A DNA stretch of 60,509 nucleotides from a virus. Positions 7,252 through 13,201 of the stretch are shown here, one piece after another; positions within the stretch are counted from its first letter, which is position 1, and each line of letters starts with the position of its first letter. The notes beneath the pieces were generated by a model. It ran no database searches and was not told the origin of the DNA. It worked only from the letters and a program-made list of their open reading frames with translations. A program made the position numbers and the translations under genes. The stretch covers positions 1-60,509 of the IMG/VR virus record IMGVR_UViG_3300046660_000212; one strand, given 5' to 3'.

Positions 7252-7710
7252 CTAGCGGACGACCCTAAGGCGACGCTGAAGTTCGTCTAGCAGGGCTCGT
7301 TGGGCATCTTCCGGCTTGGCGAGCACGTCCTTGATCATCCGCTCGACCTCAGGGTTGCGCGGCGGAGCGGTGCCATGCGAAGCGGATCCCATAGCTAGGG
7401 CCTTAAGAGTTTCGGGTATCGGTAGGCCGGTTGCCGCCTCAATACGGAACAGGTTCGGATACTGCGTGTCGTGCTTTCCGCCGATCGCGCGGGATATTGT
7501 GGATTGTCCGACGTTGGCCGCCCTAGCAAGTTCAGCCCCGGACCAGCCTTTCAGGCGGCGCGCCTCCTGGACATAGGCGCTGATCGCCTTTCTGAGCTGA
7601 ACTTGGGCCTCGGTTGCCGTGTCTGGTGTCTTCTTCGCCATAGCATGCATGGTCGCACGGGCGCCTTGCGAGTCCCTAGTTTCATAGGCGCATAGAAATT
7701 CCGTTGACAT
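7252..7710 (-). CDS. CI-type phage repressor (XRE helix-turn-helix)
   Basis: 152 residues as drawn. A helix-turn-helix spans about residues 52-80 (W-S-G-A-E-L-A-R-A-A-N-V-G-Q-S-T-I-S-R-A-I-G-G). The C-terminal part is short and helical, with no S24 peptidase motif, so this is not a RecA-cleavable LexA/CI-type repressor; induction must work another way. The first ATG (7710) abuts the PR operator and lacks a ribosome site. Internal ATGs at 7650 or 7641 (MAKKTPD) fit the usual repressor N-terminus better. It lies between OL and OR and is divergent from the Cro-like gene, exactly as in lambda. Confidence 0.8.
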   Translation of the reverse strand: MSTEFLCAYETRDSQGARATMHAMAKKTPDTATEAQVQLRKAISAYVQEARRLKGWSGAELARAANVGQSTISRAIGGKHDTQYPNLFRIEAATGLPIPETLKALAMGSASHGTAPPRNPEVERMIKDVLAKPEDAQRALLDELQRRLRVVR

Positions 7711-7731
7711 CTATGCACGCGTGCATAGTGT
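7704..7731 (+). promoter_or_regulatory. Rightward promoter PR with operator OR in its spacer
   Basis: A perfect -35 TTGACA (7704-7709) and -10 TAGTGT (7726-7731) are separated by 16 bp. The 18-bp perfect palindrome CTATGCACGCGTGCATAG (7711-7728) fills the spacer. The predicted start falls on or next to the ATG at 7738, so the Cro-like mRNA may be leaderless. Confidence 0.75.
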
Positions 7732-7737
7732 TGGGGC

Positions 7738-7929
7738 ATGACCAAAGCACCGGAAGTCACTGAGATCGAAAGCCTGGCGAACGCCAAGGGTGTCGAAATG
7801 GGCACGGCGCTGGCCAGGGCCGGTGTCGCGACCTCGACCTATTGGCGCTGGAAGGAGGGGCGGACCGATCCTCAATCCAAAACCCTCCGCCGGATCAAGG
7901 CCGCGATCAGCGATCTGAGCGCCGCGTGA
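7738..7929 (+). CDS. Cro-like DNA-binding protein
   Basis: 63 residues. A helix-turn-helix covers about residues 19-43 (E-M-G-T-A-L-A-R-A-G-V-A-T-S-T-Y-W-R-W-K-E-G). Size and divergent placement opposite the repressor mark it as the lytic switch protein, expected to bind the same TATGCAC palindromes. The ATG is only 6 bp past the PR -10 box. No other rightward gene follows for about 1 kb; two leftward reading frames come next. Confidence 0.75.
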   Translation: MTKAPEVTEIESLANAKGVEMGTALARAGVATSTYWRWKEGRTDPQSKTLRRIKAAISDLSAA

Positions 7930-7933
7930 TGAC

Positions 7934-8230
7934 CTACGCCAGTGGCTCCTTGCAGCGCTTGGTGCACAGGCCACACCGTGCCCGCAGCATCAGTCGCGCG
8001 TCTTCCGCGCCAATGGCGATGGGCGTCGCGACGGGCTTTTCCGTCTCGGCCACGCCGACTTTCGCATACCTCTCGTCCATGGCCCGCATGCCCTTTCGGC
8101 ACGTCTTGCCGCCCCGGCCGATAAGCGCCGTGACCCCGATGTCGAACATCGAGAACACCGCGCGTGCTTCGTACTGTTGCACCGCCCAAACCCCGCACTG
8201 TCGTCCCCGCGGGGACCATAGCGGGAACAT
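7934..8230 (-). CDS. Hypothetical protein with C-terminal Cys cluster
   Basis: 98 residues from ATG 8230, or 71 from an internal ATG at 8149. Codon third positions are GC-rich as in real genes here, most clearly from 8149 onward. The C-terminus ends R-C-G-L-C-T-K-R-C, a possible metal site. It converges on the Cro-like gene with only 4 bp between stops, so PR transcription would run antisense through it. No function recognised; start uncertain. Confidence 0.4.
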   Translation of the reverse strand: MFPLWSPRGRQCGVWAVQQYEARAVFSMFDIGVTALIGRGGKTCRKGMRAMDERYAKVGVAETEKPVATPIAIGAEDARLMLRARCGLCTKRCKEPLA

Positions 8231-8338
8231 TGCGGCGCTGGCGCGTCGGAAACGGTCGCATCCTAGGTTGTGCGTCAAGCGGTCGCACGTTTCGCTGCGT
8301 CAACTTCTGGACGCTGGGGAAAACCCGCGTTTTGGGTC

Positions 8339-8635
8339 TCATTCGGGCTCAACCAGCGAGGCTTTGGCCCCACCGAGGAACAACGGCAGGTGCTGTTGGA
8401 AATATCGGTGCGCGGTGCGCCGGCAGGATAGCAGGGCGGCGTCGTCCCTTGGACGTCGCATCCGGCGCACCGCGGCTCCAGCCTCATACCCCCTGAACAC
8501 GCCGTCTATCGCCCGCAGGAAGGCGATGCGTCGTTTCGGCTTTGACACCCTGGCCAGCGCCATGATGACGGCGACCAGCAACTCCAGCTCGATGCTGGTT
8601 TTCACCTTGCCGTTGGGCTCTTCGGGTTCAGCCAT
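8339..8635 (-). CDS. Hypothetical basic protein
   Basis: 98 residues, MAEPEEPNGKVKTSIELELL then a strongly basic, helical stretch (RVSKPKRRIAFLRAI, RRMRRPRDD). It is divergent from the rightward operon across a 285-bp regulatory gap. Between this gene and the next leftward one (8231-8338) are copies of TGCGACCG at 8251-8260 and 8279-8286 (as CGGTCGCA on the plus strand). Possibly lysogeny-expressed; function unknown. Confidence 0.45.
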   Translation of the reverse strand: MAEPEEPNGKVKTSIELELLVAVIMALARVSKPKRRIAFLRAIDGVFRGYEAGAAVRRMRRPRDDAALLSCRRTAHRYFQQHLPLFLGGAKASLVEPE

Positions 8636-8920
8636 TCAAGCGCTCCTCAAGGCTGGTTGATATGGTCGGGGGCAACAATTCCAATTCCAACACCGGCTCA
8701 GGTTCCCCCCACCTGACGTCGGCGGCGCGGGGCTGTGACAGCCCTCCGGTCCCGCGCCAACCTCATTCGAACGCACGCGCGACAAACCCGGTTTGCTCCC
8801 TCTCTGGGTCCAAGCGTGCCGGGACCGGCGAGGATAAAACCGTACTCGCCGGTCCCAATCCTCATTCCGACCAATCGGAAACCCGCCCCGCGCCGGGTCT
8901 GCGCGAAAAGGAATGGTCAC
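8636..8920. promoter_or_regulatory. Divergent intergenic region with two hairpins
   Basis: 285 bp without a convincing gene. It holds a 12-bp perfect inverted repeat GGGACCGGCGAG/CTCGCCGGTCCC (8821-8832 and 8845-8856, 12-nt loop) and a second small stem TTCCGA-CCAA-TCGGAA (8865-8880), ending 40 bp before the ATG at 8921. No T-run follows either stem, so these look like a structured leader or regulatory RNA more than an intrinsic terminator. Confidence 0.5.
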
Positions 8921-9259
8921 ATGAGTTATGCGGAACCGGACATGGCGCCCGAAGCGGCTCGATACTCGGCCAAGTCTGTCGGGTCGGCCAATATGATCTC
9001 GCCGGTGGCCGATGCGCCGCTGACGCTCAAGGTCAGCGACATGCTGGACGAAGCGATGAAGCGGCTGCACTCGGCGGAGTCGGCGCTCAACGGCATCTCC
9101 TACCGCCTGTTCGGCGACAACAACAGCGAAGCGGAGAACGCGAAGGCCTCGGCAACGCCGTCCGACTTCAGCGGCATGATCACGGAACGGCTGCACTATC
9201 TGATCGGCCTGGCCGGCAACATCGCCAGCGCCACGAACCGTCTCGACTCCCGCCTGTAG
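8921..9259 (+). CDS. Conserved small phage protein, monocistronic
   Basis: 112 residues, MSYAEPDMAPEAARYSAK, mostly helical, with S-D-M-L-D-E-A-M-K-R-L-H-S-A-E-S-A-L-N-G. The start was chosen for the AAGGAA ribosome site 9 bp upstream, not the longer reading frame from 8735. A structured leader precedes it and a strong terminator follows at 9278, so it appears to be expressed as a single-gene unit. No function recognised. Confidence 0.65.
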   Translation: MSYAEPDMAPEAARYSAKSVGSANMISPVADAPLTLKVSDMLDEAMKRLHSAESALNGISYRLFGDNNSEAENAKASATPSDFSGMITERLHYLIGLAGNIASATNRLDSRL

Positions 9260-9277
9260 CGGCGCCCACGACGAAGC

Positions 9278-9308
9278 GCGGGTATGGCGCCAACCATACC
9301 CGCTGTTT
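9278..9308 (+). terminator. Intrinsic terminator
   Basis: Perfect 10-bp stem GCGGGTATGG/CCATACCCGC (9278-9287, 9294-9303), 6-nt loop, then TGTTT. It separates the rightward gene ending at 9259 from the leftward one ending at 9319. Confidence 0.75.
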
Positions 9309-9318
9309 CGAACTTCCG

Positions 9319-9504
9319 TCATCCTACCGGCTCATCCAGCCCATCCGCCACCAGTCCCATTGCCCGGGCTCTGTAGGCGCTCGCGACCTTCTTCAGGCCG
9401 TTCAGCTCGGGGTCTTCCCGGGCCATGTCGTCGTTACGCTTTGCCGCCCGCAGCAGGACCATGGCTTCCGTGAAGTCGATATCGGCCGCTGCTTGCCACT
9501 GCAT
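9319..9504 (-). CDS. Small hypothetical protein
   Basis: 61 residues from ATG 9504 (MQWQAAADIDFTEAMVLLRAA) with a GGAG ribosome site 11 bp upstream. Charged helical composition and GC-rich third positions support it. It diverges from the DNA-binding gene starting at 9549, the only leftward gene in this stretch. Function unknown. Confidence 0.45.
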   Translation of the reverse strand: MQWQAAADIDFTEAMVLLRAAKRNDDMAREDPELNGLKKVASAYRARAMGLVADGLDEPVG

Positions 9505-9548
9505 TCCCAAGGTCTCCGCTTCGCCCCGTGTTCCGAGGTCATCCCAAG

Positions 9549-9974
9549 ATGACTCAGACCATGGAGCAGTGCATGCGGGCCAATCCGCAACTTTTGTCCG
9601 ACCGTCTCAAGGCGTTCGTCCGATCCAAGGCCGACGCCAAGACTCTGGCGCGCATGATCGGGTGTGACGTCCGGACCGCTGAAAATATCCGCCGGGGCCA
9701 TTGGCCCGTTGCCCGTCACTGGGCTGGCCTTGTCGCCACGTTCGGGCGCGACCTGACCGATGCCGTCTTTCATCCGAGCGCAGCAGCGGCCCGCCTAGAG
9801 GCCGAAGTGAGGGAACTTGAACAACAACTCGCCGAACGGCGGGCCGCGCTTGGCATTGTGGCGGGCGCTTCGCCTGGCCGTTCGCAAGTTCTGGCTGCGC
9901 TGGAAAACCGGGCCTCCGGATCGGTGAGGCGCCGCCGGTCCACAGACCACCAACCCAACCACCATCAACCATAA
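9549..9974 (+). CDS. Helix-turn-helix protein with C-terminal coiled coil
   Basis: 141 residues from ATG 9549. A helix-turn-helix is plausible at about residues 20-45 (D-A-K-T-L-A-R-M-I-G-C-D-V-R-T-A-E-N-I-R-R-G), followed by a coiled coil (A-E-V-R-E-L-E-Q-Q-L-A-E-R-R-A-A-L) and a basic, disordered tail. It is the first gene of the long rightward early operon, a position held by CII-type activators in lambdoid phages, but sequence alone does not show that role. Confidence 0.6.
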   Translation: MTQTMEQCMRANPQLLSDRLKAFVRSKADAKTLARMIGCDVRTAENIRRGHWPVARHWAGLVATFGRDLTDAVFHPSAAAARLEAEVRELEQQLAERRAALGIVAGASPGRSQVLAALENRASGSVRRRRSTDHQPNHHQP

Positions 9975-9988
9975 AGGGAGGCCAGACC

Positions 9989-10591
9989 ATGGCCGAAGAG
10001 ACCGCGACCGCTGACGTTTTGAACCAGCAGGCCCAAGCCCAGCTGAAGTCCATCGTGGACCGGCTGGAACGGCTGGACGTGGAGCGCGCCGAGATCACCG
10101 AGCAGTTCAACGAAGTGCTCAAGGAGGCTCACGGCAACGGTTATTGCAAAAAGACCCTCCGCAAGGTCGTGCGCGCCCTGAAGATCGACCGTGCCAAGCG
10201 GGCCGAAGACGACGCGATGCTCGACCTCTACCTCGGAACCGTGGAAGGCACTGGCCACACCTCGGAACCCGTCCAACGCGCCGACACCTCGCTCGGCATC
10301 GCCACAGTCACCCTGACGATGGAAAACGGTTCCGCCGTCGCCGCGACGCCTGACCAGATGGCCGCAGCCCTCGCGATGATCGACGGAACCCCGGAAGACG
10401 AGGCGCTGTACGCCCAAGCCGTGGCCCTGGTCCGGCGGGATGGCAAGCCCTCCACCTCCTACGTCCAGCGCTGCCTCCAGCTCGGCTACAACCGCGCGGC
10501 CGCGATCATGGAGCGGATGGAAGCGGAGGGCATTGTCGGGCCGCCCAACCACGCCGGGGCTCGCGTCATCCTCCAGGCGGAGGCGGTGTAA
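9989..10591 (+). CDS. GapR (DUF2312)-FtsK-gamma domain fusion protein
   Basis: 200 residues. Residues about 10-86 match GapR/DUF2312, the alphaproteobacterial nucleoid protein that clamps overtwisted DNA: L-K-S-I-V-D-R-L-E-R-L, then F-N-E-V-L-K-E-A-H-G-N-G and T-L-R-K-V-V-R. After a Thr/Ala-rich linker, residues about 137-196 match the FtsK gamma winged helix that reads KOPS motifs: Y-A-Q-A-V-A-L-V, S-T-S-Y-V-Q-R-C-L-Q-L-G-Y-N-R-A-A and E-A-E-G-I-V-G-P-P. A good ribosome site (AAGGGAGG) precedes the ATG. The next gene overlaps by TAATG. I know of no described protein with this pairing; it may direct a DNA-topology factor to oriented sites or act as a decoy for host FtsK/GapR. Confidence 0.85.
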   Translation: MAEETATADVLNQQAQAQLKSIVDRLERLDVERAEITEQFNEVLKEAHGNGYCKKTLRKVVRALKIDRAKRAEDDAMLDLYLGTVEGTGHTSEPVQRADTSLGIATVTLTMENGSAVAATPDQMAAALAMIDGTPEDEALYAQAVALVRRDGKPSTSYVQRCLQLGYNRAAAIMERMEAEGIVGPPNHAGARVILQAEAV

Positions 10592-10800
10592 TGGCTGAGT
10601 CCAACACCACCCGCAGCGGCGGCTGCGGCATTTCCGGCCTGCTGTTCGTCGCCTTCGTTGTCCTCAAGCTCACCCACGTCATCGACTGGTCGTGGTGGTG
10701 GGTTACGGCGCCGCTCTGGATTCCCGTCCTCATCGTTCTGGGCATCTGCGCCATCGTCCTGTTGATCGCGCTCGCGGTCGAACTTTGCGATCGTCGCTGA
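10591..10800 (+). CDS. Small two-helix membrane protein (Fragile-X-F/TMEM185-like)
   Basis: 69 residues. Two transmembrane segments: about residues 15-32 (I-S-G-L-L-F-V-A-F-V-V-L-K-L) and 40-64, joined by V-I-D-W-S-W-W-W-V-T-A-P-L-W-I-P. The K-L-x-x-V-I-D-W-S-W-W-W-V pattern is typical of phage proteins annotated as transmembrane Fragile-X-F-associated. Inner-membrane location expected; role unknown. Confidence 0.65.
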   Translation: MAESNTTRSGGCGISGLLFVAFVVLKLTHVIDWSWWWVTAPLWIPVLIVLGICAIVLLIALAVELCDRR

Positions 10801-10802
10801 CC

Positions 10803-10988
10803 ATGCGCGCCGCTCAAATCCCCATGGTCGCGCCGATGCTGCCCAAGGCTGGCGCGGCCCGTCGTCCGGGCAATCTGACCCAGTCGCAACGCGGCAAGAT
10901 CTGGCTCGCCATCATCATCCTGTCCGTCCTTGGCTGGGCGGCCTTCTACGGCGCCGCGGTGCTGGTCTGCCGGTGGGTGGGTCTGTGA
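10803..10988 (+). CDS. Small single-span membrane protein
   Basis: 61 residues from ATG 10803. A basic N-terminal half precedes one transmembrane helix at about residues 33-55 (I-W-L-A-I-I-I-L-S-V-L-G-W-A-A-F-Y-G). It is adjacent to another small membrane protein and overlaps the next gene as TGATG. No family recognised. Confidence 0.55.
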   Translation: MRAAQIPMVAPMLPKAGAARRPGNLTQSQRGKIWLAIIILSVLGWAAFYGAAVLVCRWVGL

Positions 10989-11272
10989 TGGTCGACAACC
11001 CTGTCAGGGATGCCGAAATAATTCGCCGCCGCAAGGCTGGTGGAAGCTTCGGAGTCATCGCCGCCAGAATGAAAATCAGCCGCAGCACTGTCGCTGGCGT
11101 CATCAATCGCGCAGGGCTTTGTGAGCCCACTAAGCGGCCCAGAAAGTACAACGCGGGTTTTCGAAGCGCGGTCATCGCTTCCGCCATGAAGACATCTCAA
11201 AGTGCAGCCGCACGGGCCTGGGGTGTTTCGCAGCCGACCGTTTCAACTTGGTGTCGCGGGGTTTCAAAATGA
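10988..11272 (+). CDS. GcrA-like protein with two helix-turn-helix segments
   Basis: 94 residues. The first segment, about residues 10-44 (I-I-R-R-R-K-A-G-G-S-F-G-V-I-A-A-R-M..S-T-V-A-G-V-I-N-R-A-G-L), follows the pattern of the GcrA cell-cycle regulator's DNA-binding helix-turn-helix. A second HTH, about residues 61-90 (A-A-A-R-A-W-G-V-S-Q-P-T-V-S-T-W), looks more like a transposase/XRE type. GcrA's sigma-70-binding C-terminus is not evident. It is probably a transcription factor; a link to CcrM-methylated sites is inference only. Confidence 0.55.
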   Translation: MVDNPVRDAEIIRRRKAGGSFGVIAARMKISRSTVAGVINRAGLCEPTKRPRKYNAGFRSAVIASAMKTSQSAAARAWGVSQPTVSTWCRGVSK

Positions 11273-11478
11273 CCCGCACCTTCCACCTCCGCGACCTATT
11301 CCGCATCCGCTGGACCCGCCCCGTCTCCGACTATGACGCGGGCCGCATCCTGGCGCTCAAGGCCGCCGATAAGCGCCGCCGTGAAGCTCTGACGATCCAG
11401 GAGCGCCGCGACGAGATGAACCGCCGCCTGCGGGCTGAACGTGACGCGGGCTGGAACCTGACGGCGGGGTCGAAATGA
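11269..11478 (+). CDS. Small basic hypothetical protein
   Basis: 69 residues from the ATGA overlap at 11269-11272. Highly charged helical body (A-A-D-K-R-R-R-E-A-L-T-I-Q-E-R-R-D-E-M-N-R-R-L). No family recognised. Confidence 0.55.
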   Translation: MTRTFHLRDLFRIRWTRPVSDYDAGRILALKAADKRRREALTIQERRDEMNRRLRAERDAGWNLTAGSK

Positions 11479-11636
11479 TCGCCAACATCCATCACGCCCT
11501 CATAGCAGCGGCCATCGGCCTCGGCTTCGGCAGCCTGTGCGCATGCAATCCCTACCAGGAGTCTAATCGGCTGGCGTGGAAGCTGCTGACCGGTGCGTTC
11601 GTCTGCGTCGTCGCCGCATGTCTGGTGGCGCCATGA
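11475..11636 (+). CDS. Very small membrane protein
   Basis: 53 residues, MIANIHHALIAAAIGLGFGS with four Cys. Two hydrophobic segments (about residues 6-24 and 38-52) separated by N-P-Y-Q-E-S-N-R. Overlaps the flanking genes by 4 bp on both sides (ATGA at 11475 and 11633), which is the main support. Possibly a membrane toxin or antiholin type; not determinable. Confidence 0.5.
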   Translation: MIANIHHALIAAAIGLGFGSLCACNPYQESNRLAWKLLTGAFVCVVAACLVAP

Positions 11637-12010
11637 TCGGCTTCGATCTCCCCTTTCCGCCCTCGCTGAACAATCTGTTTCCGGACGGAACGGGTAAGCG
11701 CATTCCATCCAAGCGCTACAAGGCTTGGCGGGTCGAAGCGGGGTGGATGGTTCCGCCAGCCGCGAAAGGCAAGATCCCGGCGCACTTCAACGCCACCCTG
11801 ACTTTCGACCGCCCCGACCGCCGGGCGCGTGACCTAGACAACTTGGCCAAGGCCACATTGGACCTGCTGAAGTCCTCCGGCGTGATCGTCGGCGACCACC
11901 TCGCAGAGCGAGTTGTCCTGGCCTGGGCCAGCCCTTTCCACACCCCCGCCTTTCCGACCCGTCCGATGGTGCATGTCGCCATCGAACCCCTGACCGAGGC
12001 CGCCGCATGA
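11633..12010 (+). CDS. rusA: RusA-family Holliday junction resolvase
   Basis: 125 residues. It begins I-G-F-D-L-P-F-P-P-S-L-N-N and carries the RusA catalytic block R-D-L-D-N-L-A-K-A-T-L-D-L-L followed by G-V-I-V-G-D-H. The two Asp of D-x-D-N and the later Asp are the metal ligands of this dimeric endonuclease. It resolves four-way junctions during phage recombination and before packaging. The GDH in place of the usual DD is a small deviation. Coupled to both neighbours by ATGA overlaps. Confidence 0.88.
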   Translation: MIGFDLPFPPSLNNLFPDGTGKRIPSKRYKAWRVEAGWMVPPAAKGKIPAHFNATLTFDRPDRRARDLDNLAKATLDLLKSSGVIVGDHLAERVVLAWASPFHTPAFPTRPMVHVAIEPLTEAAA

Positions 12011-12564
12011 ACTCCGCAAAAGAGGCATCCTTGGATCGCGACCGCAGCGTGACCACAGACGCAAAGGGCTTCGGCCGGGCGGTGTTCGACCGATCGGCGC
12101 AGCGCCAGCACAATCCAGCCATCCAGATAGGTCTCAGCACCACGGGCGGCGCGGCCACCTATTTCACCGCGCGCCGGACCGAGATCGATCGCAAACCGGC
12201 TCGGGTGGTTCTGAGGCCGAATGATGGCCCCGGCGATTGGGAGGCCCGTCTATCCCGCGCCGAAGCCCTGCGCCTCGCCGCACGGTCCAAATCGCAACTC
12301 GCCGCCGAATCCGAAGCGCCGCCCAGATCCGTTGCCGAGCTTGAGCCGATGATCCTCGCCGCGCTCTCCATCGAACCGCGCGGCATGAAGGCCATCGCGC
12401 TCGCCCTGGATATAACTGAGAACCGCGCATCGATCATCACCTCAGCTCTAGCCGCAAGGGGCCTGATCACCAAGAACGAGGTCAAGACCGTCCGCCTCGG
12501 CGATCCGAAATGCCTCTGCACCATCACCCGGGCCGGGTCCGATTTTCTGGCGGCAAGCCAGTGA
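12007..12564 (+). CDS. Winged-helix DNA-binding protein
   Basis: 185 residues. The N-terminal half is basic and unassigned. The C-terminal 75 residues form a likely winged helix: E-P-M-I-L-A-A-L-S-I-E-P-R-G-M-K-A-I-A-L-A-L then I-I-T-S-A-L-A-A-R-G-L-I-T-K and a beta wing ending I-T-R-A-G-S-D-F-L. Next to RusA in the replication/recombination operon. Regulator or replication accessory, not resolved. Confidence 0.55.
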   Translation: MNSAKEASLDRDRSVTTDAKGFGRAVFDRSAQRQHNPAIQIGLSTTGGAATYFTARRTEIDRKPARVVLRPNDGPGDWEARLSRAEALRLAARSKSQLAAESEAPPRSVAELEPMILAALSIEPRGMKAIALALDITENRASIITSALAARGLITKNEVKTVRLGDPKCLCTITRAGSDFLAASQ

Positions 12565-12884
12565 GCCGCGATTTCGCCGCTGTTGAGGCCCGCATCGACC
12601 GTGGCCTGACCAAGGTTCGGCGCCAGGCTGAGTCCGCGGCGCTGGTCCACAAGGCCGACTCCACGGTCAAGGGCTACCTCGGCGGTCTCAGCGAGGCGTC
12701 ACAGCCCGACGCGTGCCGAACCCTGATCATCCGCGCCAGTGAGGCTTACGTGGCGCTCCTGGGGCTGGAGGACGCTCACGCGACCCTTTCCTACCTGACC
12801 GGGGTCTACGCGCCGGACATCGCCGGGCCGCGAGACGCCGCCCGCCAGGCCGCCACCAACATTTTCAAGGAGGTGAGCGCATGA
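12561..12884 (+). CDS. Hypothetical helical protein (GTG start)
   Basis: 107 residues starting at GTG 12561, which overlaps the preceding stop (GTGA). Helical throughout, with conserved-looking E-A-R-I-D-R-G-L-T-K-V-R-R and Y-L-T-G-V-Y-A-P. The next gene starts in an ATGA overlap at 12881. No family recognised. Confidence 0.55.
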   Translation: MSRDFAAVEARIDRGLTKVRRQAESAALVHKADSTVKGYLGGLSEASQPDACRTLIIRASEAYVALLGLEDAHATLSYLTGVYAPDIAGPRDAARQAATNIFKEVSA

Positions 12885-13201
12885 GCTTTCCATCGCTCCG
12901 CAACCGCATCCTCGACGCCATCCGCGACCTCACCGATGGCACTGTGTCTCCGAGCGTCCGCCAGATCGCCCAGCACGTCGGGTCCAGCACGACACCAATC
13001 TACAACGCGTTGGAGCAGATGCGCGACGACAAGATGATTTCTTGGACGCCAGGCCGAGCGTGCTCGTTCGTCATCGTCCGCGAAGGCCCACCACGCGAGC
13101 AGATCGAACGCTGGTCCGACGCTGAGCTATCCCGGGTCCAGGCTGAAATCCTGGCCGTCATGGTGGCTCGCGGAACGGCGAAGGGGAGGGCGGCGGCGTG
13201 A
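12881..13201 (+). CDS. Small winged-helix (LexA/GntR-like) DNA-binding protein
   Basis: 106 residues. Residues about 5-62 form a LexA-type winged helix: I-L-D-A-I-R-D-L-T..V-S-P-S-V-R-Q-I-A-Q-H-V-G-S-S-T-T-P-I-Y-N-A-L-E-Q-M, then a beta wing (I-S-W-T-P-G-R-A). There is no protease domain. It precedes the methyltransferase with a GTGA overlap. Likely a local transcription regulator; target unknown. Confidence 0.65.
   Translation: MSFPSLRNRILDAIRDLTDGTVSPSVRQIAQHVGSSTTPIYNALEQMRDDKMISWTPGRACSFVIVREGPPREQIERWSDAELSRVQAEILAVMVARGTAKGRAAA

Noticed and set aside
8662-9552. 296-residue rightward open frame across 8921-9259
   Set aside because: Different frame from the gene with a ribosome site at 8921, Arg/His/Ser-rich, and crosses the terminator at 9278.
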